From: Pyxicephalus adspersus
Taxonomy: Eukaryota; Chordata; Amphibia; Anura; Pyxicephalidae
Reading direction: 5' to 3'
Assembly (NCBI RefSeq): GCF_032062135.1
Contig: NC_092869.1
Coordinates: forward strand, 45,849,418-45,913,417
DNA length: 64,000 bases
Positions 12,901 through 27,300 of the stretch are shown piece after piece. Numbering within the stretch: the first letter of the stretch is position 1; each line of letters opens with the position of its first letter. A model generated the notes under the pieces. That model was not told where the DNA came from. It saw nothing but the letters and a program-made list of their open reading frames with translations, and did no database searches. Position numbers and translations under genes: made by a program.

Positions 12901-15310
12901 TAATATGATGGCGCTATATAAATACTGTATAATAATAATAATAATAATAATAGGTTTATGAATATCGCAAACAAAGGAAATAAGCTGACCCAGAAAGTGC
13001 TGAGCCTGTAAAACATTGAAATTCTTTCCTCTTGTAACAGCTCAGCATGCTGCGGAGACACCCAGCCGGGAAACACTGACGCCTACAAGGTGACTGGCGC
13101 GCCAGTGACCTCACAGGTGTGCAGACCTGGCCAATGGCATTGCTGCCCTCCCCACCCCTACTAACTAAATTATATCTAAACCCAAGAATAAAATTATTTC
13201 AACGTATTCCACCCTAGATGAGTTTTTTCTCCCCATTTTACCAAGGGATCCTATATGGACACTTCCTATCCCAGCCTGACAACACGCTTGCTGTACTGTA
13301 TATATGGAGGAGCTGTGTTGTCACCCCAGAGATTACAGGAAATAGTGAGCTCACTCAATCAACAGACAAAAAAAAGGCATTAAATGCAATATTAAACAGA
13401 CCCAAGGGGATCCGTTACTGATGAAGATTTACATACATCTTGCTATCAGCACACTGGAGAGTCTGACCGCTGCTCAGCACTAAGCACAGCCCAGGTCTCC
13501 TCCTGCCCTGCTAAAATTGGACCTAAACCCATTTACATATCCCACAAACAAGAGAAACCTTCAATGATCCAATGAGAGACTTGTATTAGGAGGGCCGAGA
13601 ACAAAGTGCAGGGTTCTGGATGCCACTCTGTAATTATCATGATGAATAGGAACGGAGGCCACGCCAGGGACACCTGAAGGCAAAGGGTTAATTATAACGA
13701 GCTGGGAAGACGATTCCCTGAGGTCTCCGCACTGTTTACTACAAAGGAGATCTCCGGGTAATTGAAGATCATCAGCAATAGAACAAGTTATGTACTAACA
13801 ATAGTGAGGAGCGAGGTCATTGTATTGGTTAGGACTAAACACAGTGACCGGGAAAATGCCCACAAGGAAATCAATAGAAAGTACAACAAATATACTATTT
13901 GGAATCGGTAAAATGGGGTCAATTTACTGATGAGAAAGAGGTCTATTGCTCCGCTGCTTTTCACTTCACTGTCCAGTTACAGGGTGTAGGAGGGGACAGA
14001 CCTGCAGGCTGCAGCATAGAAAATACAGGTCTGGGCTGTGCTGGATGAAAAAAATACCAATCTTTCTGTATTTAGCTGGAGTTCAGCTTTAAACCACAGT
14101 CATTGTCCAGAAGTGGTTAGAGCGGAGCGTGACAGCACGGAATACAGCGCCGCGTTGTTTACTCACAGACATCGCCGTTATGGCTTCGTGCATCCCCCTC
14201 ATCCTGAGCAAACACCAAGGTATTTTACACTTTCAATTAGTCGTGTCGGCGGGTGAATGGGATTTGCTACAATGGGACACGTTGTCACCTTATACACAAG
14301 GCAACCTGATAATGGCATCCATCAGCATGCAGTGACATGCGACACGGCGTATGATGGCGATACTGCAGCGTTATTTGTTCTCTTTTCACGCCATGAAGAC
14401 AAGTAGCTGCAAGTTTTCAGGATAAACAAATCTGAGATATGAGAGACAAATCCCCAGATGGCTGGAGATGTCTGATGGAGGGGGGGCATAAGGCATCAAA
14501 CTGATTGCTGGTTGGTTCTTATAGGACAGACTGGCTCAGGGACCCCCTTTAGGATGAGGAGGGCAGTCAGATACTGAACCATCATTGGATGCCCATGGAC
14601 TGTGGTGGCGGTGTGATCTCAGAATTGTGTTCCCAGCTCCACCCACCCGTTCCAACCATTACAGTGCCCAACCTGTAATGGTTGGAACGCTGGGTGAGAA
14701 GAAATTGTAGGCGGGTGGAAGTCCCTGAATTGTGACCCAAGTCATCAGTAACCACCCAAAAACAGCCGGGCGGTAGCTGAAAAGAGCCGGGTGGTGTGCC
14801 CAGCTAAAAGGGGCTGGGGAGAACACTGCATGACCAAGGGCTCACATTTGCTGCTGAATTCCCACGTTTGTTTTTGTGTTTGCTGCAGCAGAAGGGAGGA
14901 CAGCTGGGTATTCCAGGCCCACAGCTCCTTGTTTTTGGATGCCACCTAAATGGCCATTCAGCACCTGTTGTAGAGGAACCATTTGGCTGTCTCATCTATG
15001 ATTTGGGGAAATATTTATACTGAGTTCCCAGGTCTGTACACCTGCAGTGCCCAATATACGGTGTTCCTATTATCTCTCTGATGAATTCCCAGATTCATTT
15101 ACCTGCTGTGCTCATAATGAGGGATTCCCACCATTCCAGTGCCCAGTTCCTGGGTCTGTAACCTGCTGAGCCCATTATGAGAGGTTCTGACCAATTCTGG
15201 TCCGTATACCTGCTGGGCTCCCACCATCCCCGAGTCTTCATATACCAGTGTCAGCAACCTTAGATGGAAGCTGCCTTCCTGCACAATAATTCTGGGGAAG
15301 TAAAGCTGAG

Positions 15311-15369
<59 letters not shown>

Positions 15370-18300
15370 CAGTATATCCAGAATGATTGCTCTGAACAGG
15401 CTTGAACCAATGGAGGTGTCCTTCCTATATTACAGACGGTGAAAGCTTCCATCCAGGCCTTCTCACACAGGTATCCCCCCCCCACACACAGATAATAACT
15501 TCATAGGAATCATTCTGATACAATGTAATTCTTTTGCATCCTTACATCATCACTCCCCATTCCCAGTGCAGAAACCAGGACTCTAAATGGTTAATTTTTA
15601 ATAACCCATCTACAAAGTGACCCCAAGGGAGGCCTGGGGTGTCCCCGGGGTGACACACGATGTCTACACCAATTCACAAAGCGCAGCTACTAGCAACAGA
15701 CAGATGGCTGTCTATACAAGAAGACTGCGCTGTGCAACAAACCCATTGGTGATCCATCCAATCCAGACTTTTTTTCAATATTATGGTCAACTGCTGGGTT
15801 CATAACCCACTGCCAGCTTCTGAGTGTGCTCAACACCAATAATAGAGCCCTGTTTTATATAATAAAATCTAATTTTTGGAGGAGTGACCCTTTAAACGCT
15901 GCAGTTCATTCACAGATCCGGTGGGAATTCTCCGACGTGTGAAGTTCAGGTGGACAATAGGTGAGAAGGGTTCACGTTTGTTTGCGAGTTTGTTTGAGTT
16001 CAGTTTGCTGCAAAGCCAAATAAACAGAGCATACAATGCAGCTATGATACAATGGTGTCACAGGAGGGCCCCCGGGGCCACACAATGAGCTGATCTCTGG
16101 CTGCTGTGCTATGGCGGAAAAAACAGCGCAGGAAGAAGGCAGCCGGTGAATGTTCCTGTTTTTGCTTTCTTACAAAATAAACCACTTACAGCGTGGAAAT
16201 GTTTAATATCGGAGGATAATAATGGCACGGGGGGCACCTGGCTCCGGAAAAATGTGCTCACTGCCAACAAAAACCCCAAAGAGGACCTGTAGTGCGGCTG
16301 GAAATCAGATTCTGCTCCATCATACCCCTGTGTGGCTGTGGGGGGAGTTCTCCGTGCATTGGGCCACTGTATCCCGTCACAACCAATATCAGCAGCCTGA
16401 AACAAGAACTGTCTGTGTGTCCTCAAAGCCAATCAAATTCACACTTTCACTGCAAAGATGGCAGCTAGAGAATGAAAAATGTGCAGATCAGGAAAGTCAT
16501 TGGTCCTTATCTGCATATTTACTTCAAGTCTGCAAATGAAAATCTGCAGTCAGTAGGGAAAGGATGACAGCCAGGAAAGTGATCAATGGCAGCAAAAAGA
16601 GCAACCAGTCATCCTGACATGAAATCTCTCAGCCCAATCACTACATCCCTATTCCTGCTTTTATCTTTCTGAATGACCCCAAATCTAAGTTATTGGAAAC
16701 TCATCCTGTGAGATCCCAGGTTCAAGCCCCGCCCCCTTCCCAGGGCTCACTATAGTCCGGCCCACATACAATAGAGCATGAGAGGGAGGTTGCACAGATT
16801 AATATCAGCAGTCTTACACAGAACCAAAATTAAATGTTAATCAGCTCTGGATATCACAGTCCATTATGCAAATATGGAAATCAAGATCACATGACAACAC
16901 AGACATTACTTTGCATCATCATTTCTTATCATTACACAGTATTTATATAGCGCCATCATATTATGCAGCGCTGTACACACTCCCTATTGATCTGGTATAT
17001 TTATAGGGTCATTTGCTTTTTAATATGTTCAAGAAGTGCTATAAACACGTGTTGATCCTGGCAGAAGTCACCTGCCTGTCAGCTCACATTTACCTTTGTT
17101 CCCAATTCTCTGTAGACTACAAAACACCTCCATCTTCTGTAATGGGGAAGGTGTTCCTTTGTTCTGATTCACTTTCTGTCCATGGGCAACAACCCTTCTC
17201 CTTGGTGCATATGGAGGAGCATACAGTGAGTGTTGTCACCCAAGGACAGCAAATTTGTTACTGGCAAGGGTCACCAGGCAAGGGAAAACTAATGCAGCCA
17301 TTACATCTAAGTAATTATAAGGTGGAATAGATGATATTTGTGTGCTAAAACTTAAATGTAGCCCAGTCAGCAGCAGCCCAGCCAGTGAGACCTGCACGTT
17401 GCACGGAGGGGGTTAACCCTGAGGATTTCCTGTGTGTATCTCTGCACAGGAAATAAAGAGTCATACCTGATAATAGTTCTTGATGTGTCGCACCAGTATG
17501 GTGAGGTTCTGCATCCGAAGATTCACGTCATTATTCACATGCTTGTTGATGCGCTGATTGGACGGTCGCGGGTCTCTGCGGAGAGCAAAGAGAAAATTCA
17601 GAAGAAATCCATTGTGGTTTATGAACAAATACTGTATAAAGGATCACTCCGCAGGGGACACACAATGTGACAAGAACATGACACGTAACAAGAAAATCAG
17701 TTCAGAACTTAATTTCTATAAAAATCTCTGTGACTGAATGATGTCAGTTATTATGGTGGTAACAAAAACACCTGGCTAGGGTTGAAATCAGGCTTTCAGT
17801 TGGAGTTTCTATTTTGTAATCTACAGATGGGAGGGAGCAGTTCTCGGCCTATAGAAAGGTGGAAAGTCCATGTATGCTCAGTGGCTCAATGGCTGCTACC
17901 CGATTGGCTGGCTCTGCCCAGTGCCACACTTTGGGGAACGATCGGTCACCCCTAGATTATGCCCAGACAGACGTTCAGAATGAAAGATCAGAAGTCCAGA
18001 TAGGCTTTCAATGGCCTCCCTTAAAGTGTACCTGTTACTTTGTATACTATAGACACATAGCAAAGTTTCAGTGATACATATAAAAGATTTGGCAACTGCT
18101 GTACCATCAGCAAGGTAACGTCATGTTTCTGCGGGCAGACGAACCCCCCACAAGTGTTTCTGCGGGCAGGGGAGCTCCATGAGCTGGATATAAATCAGCT
18201 ACACTATGCATACTATGGACATATAGCAACGTTTCAATCATTTGTATGAAACATCTGATGACTATTGTACCATCAGCCAAGGTCTGTGGTCACTAGTGAT

Positions 18301-21300
18301 ATAGGATCTGTGTTTCTGTGGCCAGACGAGCCTCTCCCCGAATGTCTCTGAGGTCAGGCGAGCCCTGTGAGATGGATACAACTCACCTACACATTGCATA
18401 CTATGAACAGATAGCAAAATTTCAATCTTTCATATGAAACATTTTGGCGACTATTGCGCCATTATTCAGGTCTGTCATCTGTGGTCACCAATAAGAGATT
18501 CATGTTTCTGCAAGCGTCTCTGCGGCCAGACGAGCCCTCTGCAAGCTGGATACAACTCGGCTACACTCTGCATACTATGGACATACAGCAAAGTTTCAAT
18601 AATTTGTATCAAACATCATGCAACAATTGTACTGTCAACCAGGGTCTGTGGTCACTAATGATATAAGATTCATGTTTCTGTGGCCAGGCAAGCCCTCCAC
18701 TGGCGTTTCTGCAGCCAGGCGAGCACTCTAAGCTATATACCACCACTCAGCTTTGCATACTACGTACATAAAGCAACATTTAAATCTTTTGTATGAAACA
18801 TCTAATGACTATTGTACCGATAGTTAGGTCTGTCACCTGTGGTCACTAATGAGAAAAGATTCATGTTTCTGCAATCAGACGAGACCGCCACTGGCGTTTC
18901 TGCGGCCAGGCGAGCCCGTCGACGGCGTTTCTGCGGCCAGGCCAGCCCACCCACGGCGCTTCTGCGGCCAGGCCAGCCCGCCACCGGCGTTTCTGCGGCC
19001 AGGCCAGCCCGCCACCGGCGTTTCTGCGGCCAGGCCAGCCCTCCACCGGCGTTTCTGCGGCCAGGCCAGCCCTCCACCGGCGTTTCTGCGGCCAGGCCAG
19101 CCCTCCCACCGGCGTTTCTGCGGCCAGGCCAGCCCTCCACCGGCGTTTCTGCGGCCAGGCCAGCCCTCCACCGGCGTTTCTGCGGCCAGGCCAGCCCTCC
19201 AAGCTATATACCACTCAGCTTTGCATACTATGGACATATAGCAACATTTCAATCTTTTGTATAAAGCATCTGATGACTATTGTATCATTAGTCAGCTCTG
19301 TCACCTGTGGTCACTAATGAGAAGAGATTCATGTTTCTGCAGTCAGGTGAGCCCCCCTGAGCGTTTCTGCGGGCAGGCGAGCCCAGTGAGCTGGATACGT
19401 CTCGGCTACACACATGAAACAACTCAGGTAACACATTATCCGTATGATAATCCCTCTCAAATTCCAGAGATGACATCCACATCACCCATCCATCAACGCC
19501 AGCCTGGGTTATAGGACAGGCCCCTGCAGGTCGATTCTTACAAAACATAACTCCTAAAACCGTCTAATTAAATCTTCCAATTAAAAATAAGCTTGTGTTG
19601 TCAGAATAACAATTTGTTCGTCTCCCAGAATCGTTTGCAGAAACAGATCAGGAGGTACTGCAAAAAAGCATTGCAAGATGCACCGACCAATGGGAATCCA
19701 GTGCTGCATCATCACAGCCAATGGGACAGATGATATAATGTTACATTGTTACACTTTGTATACTTGGATTTATCTCTGCACAAGGTGTCACCTATCACTT
19801 TTCTAATAGTAAACAATAACCATAGGAAGAATTATTAGATAACTGGCCATGCAGATCAGGACCGCATCTACCAAAGGGAAATGGGTGCAGCAACCCCAGG
19901 CCCCCCTTACCCCAACCCAAGGCCCTCTTTTATGGTCTTCGTTATCATAGATCAATTATTGGCGGGCCTTGTTGCTGATCTTTGATCTCCCTTTTGGCAC
20001 ACCCTCTAAACCAGCCTGGAGCCAGAGTTTGGCCAAAACTAAAATGCCCTCTTGGGCACATTCCTGTGACTGGACGGCCCAGGTTCCACCCATGGGATCT
20101 GGGCATCAGGTCACAGGTATGGTAGCCGGCTGCAAATAAGGAAAGGTTACTCATGTATGCTCCCCTCCTACTGTGTGCTGCTTCCCCCACCTCTTAGATT
20201 GTAAGCTCTTCGGGGCAGGGTCCTCTCCTCCTCCTGTATCACGGTCTGTATCTGTCTGCCATTTCCAACCCCTATTTATTGTACAGCACTGCTTTTATGT
20301 TGGCGCTATACTAATACGATTGAATAATAATCTCTCTGCATTGCAATGTAATGATGGTGTTTTAGGTGGGCTGGCTGCAACTGACCAATAGGAAATGGGC
20401 AGATGGGGGCTGATTACATACAATCTTGTCTTGGACCACTAGGAGTCTGATGTGGTTTCTTTGTGCATATGGTGGCTTCCTGGCCTTAAATCAGGGCTTT
20501 GGCTCACAATCGGGCACCGATGAATCTACTTTGTCTACATTCACTCCAGTGGCTGCATTGCATTTCTCAGAGCTGGTTTCCTTATGGTGACAACAGTAGA
20601 CAAAGCTTAAATGTTGGCTAAAACAAGCATTTGTAGTCTCAACAGGAAGCTTGTGTGTTGGGGTGACAACGCAGGAACATAATGGGGAGAAAGGGACAGA
20701 AAGTTGTCACCCTATAACAAAGAGCCTGAGCAAAAACCTTCATGGCAGGATCACCAAGCTGCAGACTTGACCTATCAATGTCATTGCCTAGAAGTCCGGG
20801 CGCAATGATGTTCAGCAAAATCTGGGAGGAGAGCATGTTCCGTAGTGGCTGCAAGACATCAGTGGCATCAGGATTGGAAATATTTAGAATGAAGTCCTGA
20901 TCCAAATCATTATCTCGTCAGTTCTTAAAGGGGAAATAAAACTTAGCAACCAGACCCAGTGTAAAGTACGTCTGGTATGTAATGCCCATTGTAAATCCTG
21001 GTTTATGAATGGGACTTCAGGGTTTCCAGCCTGGGACACCAAATCCTATAACGAGCTGATTATAGCAGTCGGGGTCTCGGGTGTCATATATGTATATATA
21101 GTATTCAGCTGTTCGGGGGCTGTTAAACCCCCCTAAAATATCTAAACAGCTTTGTCAACTTTTCACCCTTCACGTGAGGGCTGCAGATTAAAAACAAAGT
21201 GAATCTGGTCTACAGACAGCTGCTAATGCCATCAAGACCAAGACCAACTGCCCAGAGCCCCACCGTGACCAGCGCCAGGGACGGCTGTATACTGTTCACC

Positions 21301-24300
21301 GATATGGGTCAGCGATTGATCCATAATCGAACCCTCCACAAGGGACAGACTTTACTTTTTATTATATATATTCTATATTTATTGGCTATATAAACCAGGA
21401 TTAGGAAAGAAAAACAAGCAACACTCAGTCTCCTGATATGGAGAATTCTTCAATTATCATCTAGAAGCCGTTTACTTTTAGACTCTCCGTTTGCAAATAA
21501 TGAAAGCTGTGTGGGAAGAGAAATGGGAAGAAAGGAAGGAGGATCGAAGGGTGGAGAGGTCACTGCTCCGGCACTACTTTGTGTATGCTTCTGTCACCTT
21601 GAGCTACAGAGCTCTATAAACAGGAAAGTTTCCCAACAAAGAAGATAAGCAGAGCCTGGAAAACAAGTGACAAAAAGCCAAGATCTCCAGATATCAGACT
21701 TTCAGATAATAACATTTAACTTTTTTTTTTATATATTTTATATTTGCACCTAAAACTAATTTCAATCCTGACCATAACACACAAAGAATGAGTAAAAGAT
21801 ACACCCAGACGTGGCATATTCCCCTTCAGCTATCCCTAGCCAAGAATGGCAGCCAAATTGCAGAACAATCCCTATGTACTGTGCGGGTATCTAACATACG
21901 GTGAAGTTTTATTTTAGTCCATTTGCTCATTTACAATGCAAGAAGAAAAAAAATCATATTATGATTTCTTAAGAAGCCCCATCAATACGGCTTCATTTTT
22001 CTGTAATAGATCTGAAAACATGTAAAAGAAGAACTGAGAGAATGAGCAAAACTATTTATTAATATTAGTTCTGAAAATCCCCTGAAGGGGGTAGATTCCC
22101 TTGGGGGAATTTCCCACAGCAACGCTCATTGCATTTTATACTCCAAACAACAGGCAGGGGTGGAAGGGTTAGATCATTGCAAGATTTTTATTACTGATCC
22201 AAATTAAGAGATTTAGTTCTTTGTCCTGGTGACAGGAAGTGAGGAGAAATTGAACATTTTAAATTTTAGTAATGGGCGAGGGGACGACTGAAGTACCTGT
22301 TACAGTGAGAAATATTTACCCTGATTTGGGGAATTTCCTCCCACTTCCTCATGTTTCTCCAGGAGAGGAAGTGCTGTACAAGAAGTTTGGCTTTGCTGAG
22401 CAATTACTGTACCTTAATGTGATTTTTCTTTAAAGACAACCACAAGATTCAGATAGTTGAATCCATTACTTTGTAAGTGAGAAAACCCAACATTACAACC
22501 TTTGTAGCAAATGATTGGAAAGTGAAGGGATTGTTTGGCATTTATTTTATTCTTTATTGGTCACATTGATCGATCATGCAGACAACAGGATTTTCATAAG
22601 CATTGATTATCCTTAGCTGCCCATCATAACTTGGCATTTATAAGAACCCTGAACAGTCCATCTGTGGCCACCCTAGGCAAATCTTAACCATCCATTCATC
22701 CAATCACTAATCGATTTTCATATGAATGTGAACAAAATCAGCAAATTGTGACTTGTCATGAGTCAACAACCTATCCCTTATTTCCATATATTACCACTCC
22801 CCCTGCCCATGAATATATACAAAAATCAGCTTTACACGATGGGTAGATAGAGGATGTGCTGTCTGTGATTAACAAGCTGGCTACAGCTACTGCGTGCGGG
22901 AACCAAGATTGCAGCACTCAAGGGGGATAATTGGGACAAACTGGAGCTGAACCCAATGGGGGACTAACTAGGACAAACTGGAGCAGCACCCAATGGGGGA
23001 ATAACNNNNNNNNNNNNNNNNNNNNNNNNNNNNNNNNNNNNNNNNNNNNNNNNNNNNNNNNNNNNNNNNNNNNNNNNNNNNNNNNNNNNNNNNNNNNNNN
23101 NNNNNNNNNNNNNNNNNNNNNNNNNNNNNNNNNNNNNNNNNNNNNNNNNNNNNNNNNNNNNNNNNNNNNNNNNNNNNNNNNNNNNNNNNNNNNNNNNNNN
23201 NNNNNNNNNNNNNNNNNNNNNNNNNNNNNNNNNNNNNNNNNNNNNNNNNNNNNNNNNNNNNNNNNNNNNNNNNNNNNNNNNNNNNNNNNNNNNNNNNNNN
23301 NNNNNNNNNNNNNNNNNNNNNNNNNNNNNNNNNNNNNNNNNNNNNNNNNNNNNNNNNNNNNNNNNNNNNNNNNNNNNNNNNNNNNNNNNNNNNNNNNNNN
23401 NNNNNNNNNNNNNNNNATGGGGGAACAACTGGGACAAACTGGAGCAGAACCCAATGGGGGAACAACTGGGACAAACTGGAGCAGAACCCAATGGGGGAAT
23501 ACTTGTGACAAACTGGAGCAGAACCCAATGGGTGAGCACTTGTGACAAACTGGAGCAGAACTCAATGGAGGAATAACTGGGACCAACTGGAGCAGAACCC
23601 AAAGGGGAATTAACCGGGACCAACTGGAGCAGAACCTAATGGGGGAATAACTGGGACAGAGCACCCCCATTCCTGCACCAATGACTTGATAATAGGCTGA
23701 ATAATGCATAAAAAAAATGAAAAAAAAAAGTATAGGGATTCTTTGTATACAAAAATCATGGGAAATTTTTCATGTCTTTGTAATTCCTAAAAGTAGCCAA
23801 TCAGCATAAATAATATTTCTGCTTCCTCTAGGGATCGTCAAGTTGGTCAACCTGAAAAGTGAACTGCAGACCTGGGTCGTGCCAAGTCATGGAATCAATG
23901 CAGCCAAACATTGGTCGGCAATACTTGCTGCATGATTATAGCTTTATGCATGAGACATGAGATGCAATGAATGTAGCATGAACAGAATACTGGACGTGTT
24001 TCACTCCTTGTGTTGGAAATGCATCAAGCTTTTTGTAAATGTACCACTGATGAGGCCAAAAAAAAAACCTCTGATCATGCAGAAAGTATATCATTGGACG
24101 TTTTACCCCAATATTAGCTATAAAATATTACATTTAATATCTGAAACATAAGCTGTTCTCTTGCCTAATTAGGAGAGCTCATGCGAGTAAAGATAGATTT
24201 GTCGGTTGTAGATGTGGCGTCACGTGCGATGAACCCTGGACTGAGGAGGAAGTGGTTGAGATACACGTATGGTGAATGGCACAGAATTAGGCTTACCAAT

Positions 24301-27300
24301 GAAAACTTTGCAGCATCCGTAAAACCCCAGATAGAGATTTGTGTGACAAAGTGTTAGCACTGCAGAATACTGAAACCAGCTAGACACCACACACAATGCA
24401 ATTGCATCCCACACACTGTAAAATATTTACAAAAGGACATTGGAAAAAACAGTATACAAGCTGATTTCTCCAACAGCTGCCCTGATTTGTAATGGACACA
24501 GCAGCTGCAATAAACAAGTACAAAACATAAAACCTAGTCATTACCAACATTGCCAAGGGAACTTTGAGGACTGAGGCATTAAAAGCTCATATATAAAGGC
24601 AAAAGTTTGGGATAGAGATGGGAATGCTTAACCCCTCCTCCCTTCTTTTTTTTCCCCACATTTGGGTCCTGGGTGAGTTTTTCTTTCACTTGCATTCTCA
24701 GAGACACAACAGGAACTGAAAAGACAGCGGTTACTGGAAAAGCTGTCCCCATCACAAAATTCCCCCAAGATTTATGTTCATTGACAACCATAATACTTTA
24801 GATTTCCTATGATTTTGTCTAGGTGACAATGGTCACAATATCTCAGCAAGAACACAAATGTTGTAATACATTTTGATGGATTGTGCACTTACATTTGCAG
24901 CATTATTTTATTCAGGAAGACCCCATCCACCAGATCCATGAACATGGACAGTTTGTTTTCATTTTCGGTGCCGCACGGGCCGAAGGTTTTCACCTGCAGA
25001 AGAATGAAAAGGTGTTGAATAAAAAGGGTCATAAAAAATGTATCAAAAATCAAAATGATTTCCGTGTACATAGAGAGGTCAGTGCCAGGAGCAGCCAGTA
25101 AACTTGTGCAAGCCCCCAACAAATCTATTGCTTGTTCGAGTTACTTTTGCCCCTCTTTCCCAATGCCCGGCATAAGGGCTACTCGTGCACCCCAACACAG
25201 CAGCAACTTTGCTAACGCCAGAGTAGCACGGTGGCTCAGTGGTTAGCACTCTGGCTTTTGCAGCGCTAGGTCACAGGTTGGAATCTTGCCCAGGACTCTA
25301 TCTGCATGGAGTTTGCAGGTTCTCCCCGCCTTTGTGTGAGTTTCCTCCGGGTACTCCGATTTCCTCCCACATTCCAAAAACATGCAGTTAAGTTAATTGG
25401 CTTCTCACAAAAATTGACCTTAGACAGTGATAATGACATTAGATTGTGAGCTCCTTTGAGCGACAGTTAGTGACATGACTATGGACAAAGTGTAATATGC
25501 CCCCTGATACCCAATACCACAACTACTTATGTTCCTGGCACTCCAATACAGCAACTACTCATGCCCAGACATTCTTCACAACCAACCCAGAACCCCATTA
25601 AGTATTCACTAGCAAGGTCAGCATAATGTATATTGAAATGTTTTCCATTGAAATCCCACATGACAGGGTGACAACACCAGTGCAGAAAGGAGAGGAGAGG
25701 CCAGAGTGTTGTCACCTCATAACAGTGCTTGGAGAGAGGCATTTATATCAGATTCACCGCAGTTATAATAAATTAAAATATTCAAAAAAAAATGAAAATG
25801 GCCATAAAATGTTACAGCTTCCGTGAGATTTTTTTAGCAACTGTATTGTTGATGTTGTGATCACTGCTCAGTGCCAGTTAGGGAATGAAAAACAAATATT
25901 TAACAAACTGTAATGACAATTTTATTTTACGTAGACATTTTTAGAACATTTTTTGCAGGAAGTTTAAAGGATTACTTAGATGGGGTTGAAAGGCGTCCTG
26001 CAGGACAGAAATGGGGCAAAGGGGGACAGTTATGTAAACCCCCCTGGCACTCCGCTCCGCCCACAGAGCATTTAGCATTCCGAAGACAAAAGCTGGAAGC
26101 CGAGACGAACGTTATTGTGAACATAATCCAGAGAGTCAGACAAAAGGCGAGTGGGCAGAGCCAGCTCCTGAGTGCGCCTCATCCCCTCTCCAGGGACCGT
26201 TACCCCTTATAGCACCTGTCCCAGTGTGACAACCAAGGCCTGGCAGCTATGGACGCACACTGGCACAGGCAACATATGGCAACTCACTGGCACATTTACA
26301 TCACTCTGTGGGGTCTGCATGCCCAAAAAAAAAAAAAAAAAAAAAAGAAAAATAGAGCTAAAGCAAGCAACAGGAAGCTGAAAGCATTTCTACTTTTGTA
26401 AAATAAAAAAAAAAGCTTTGCAAGAAAACTCTTTTACAAATGGAATAATCTAAAAAATGTGCAGATTCTCTCTGAACTCTGCTAACCGGAAGTGGCCCAA
26501 AATTTGGAGGCTGTGATGACTGCTGTGCGATTGTCATTTAGAATAGGAAGGGATAAAAATTACTCTAATGAAGGGTTCTCCCCAGGCCCTTTTAGCTGGG
26601 TGCACCACTCGGCACTTTTCAGCACCCACCCGGCTGTTTTTGGGTGGTTACTAAAGAGTTTGGTCACAATACAGGGGCTGCCCCCACCTACTATTTCTTC
26701 CCATCCGGCTTAAAAAAAATTCTGGGTGAGCACTGCTCTAATGGGAACATGAGTAGGAATAAAAATCCAGCACCCCTTTTGGTGCCATCCAAAGATTAAA
26801 ATGTGCTTTTTGTGGAGTAACATAGAATAAGGAAAATGTGATTATATCCCAGCTATGGGCCCAATTTAATTAGGCTCTGCAAGGCAGGATACAATACACT
26901 TTCATCAGTGAAACCAGAAATGAATCTGGTCCAGGATTCAAATCAAAGGACTTTGAAGAAACCCATTCCAGGTTTGCTAGATCACCCAGCTTCACTGATG
27001 AAAGTGTATCCTCTCCAGCCTTGGATAGCTTTCATAAATCAGGACCAATATGTGTGTACCTTCTGGAAGTGAGAATTAAAGAGCACCTCTACCCCTCAAT
27101 GTGTATAGTAATTTTGGTTGAACCCCTCCCTGGTTAATTTTGCATTTGATGTGACAAGTGTCACCAATGTCTTCAAATAGGGAAGCTTCTTCTGCTGAAC
27201 GTGAAGAAGGGATTCCCCTCATTACTGAAGGACTTCCTCACTTCCGGTTGTGTTTCCAGGAAAGAAGTGAAAGAAAATCTCCTGAAACAAAACCGTAAGA

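Noticed and set aside
18802..19264. Overlapping open frames of 110-140 codons on both strands
   Set aside because: They are produced by a 31-bp GC-rich minisatellite lacking stop codons, with no start context, splice logic or family match.
22918..23709. Long open frames of up to 263 codons
   Set aside because: Most of their length is the N gap, and the rest is the 37-bp minisatellite.
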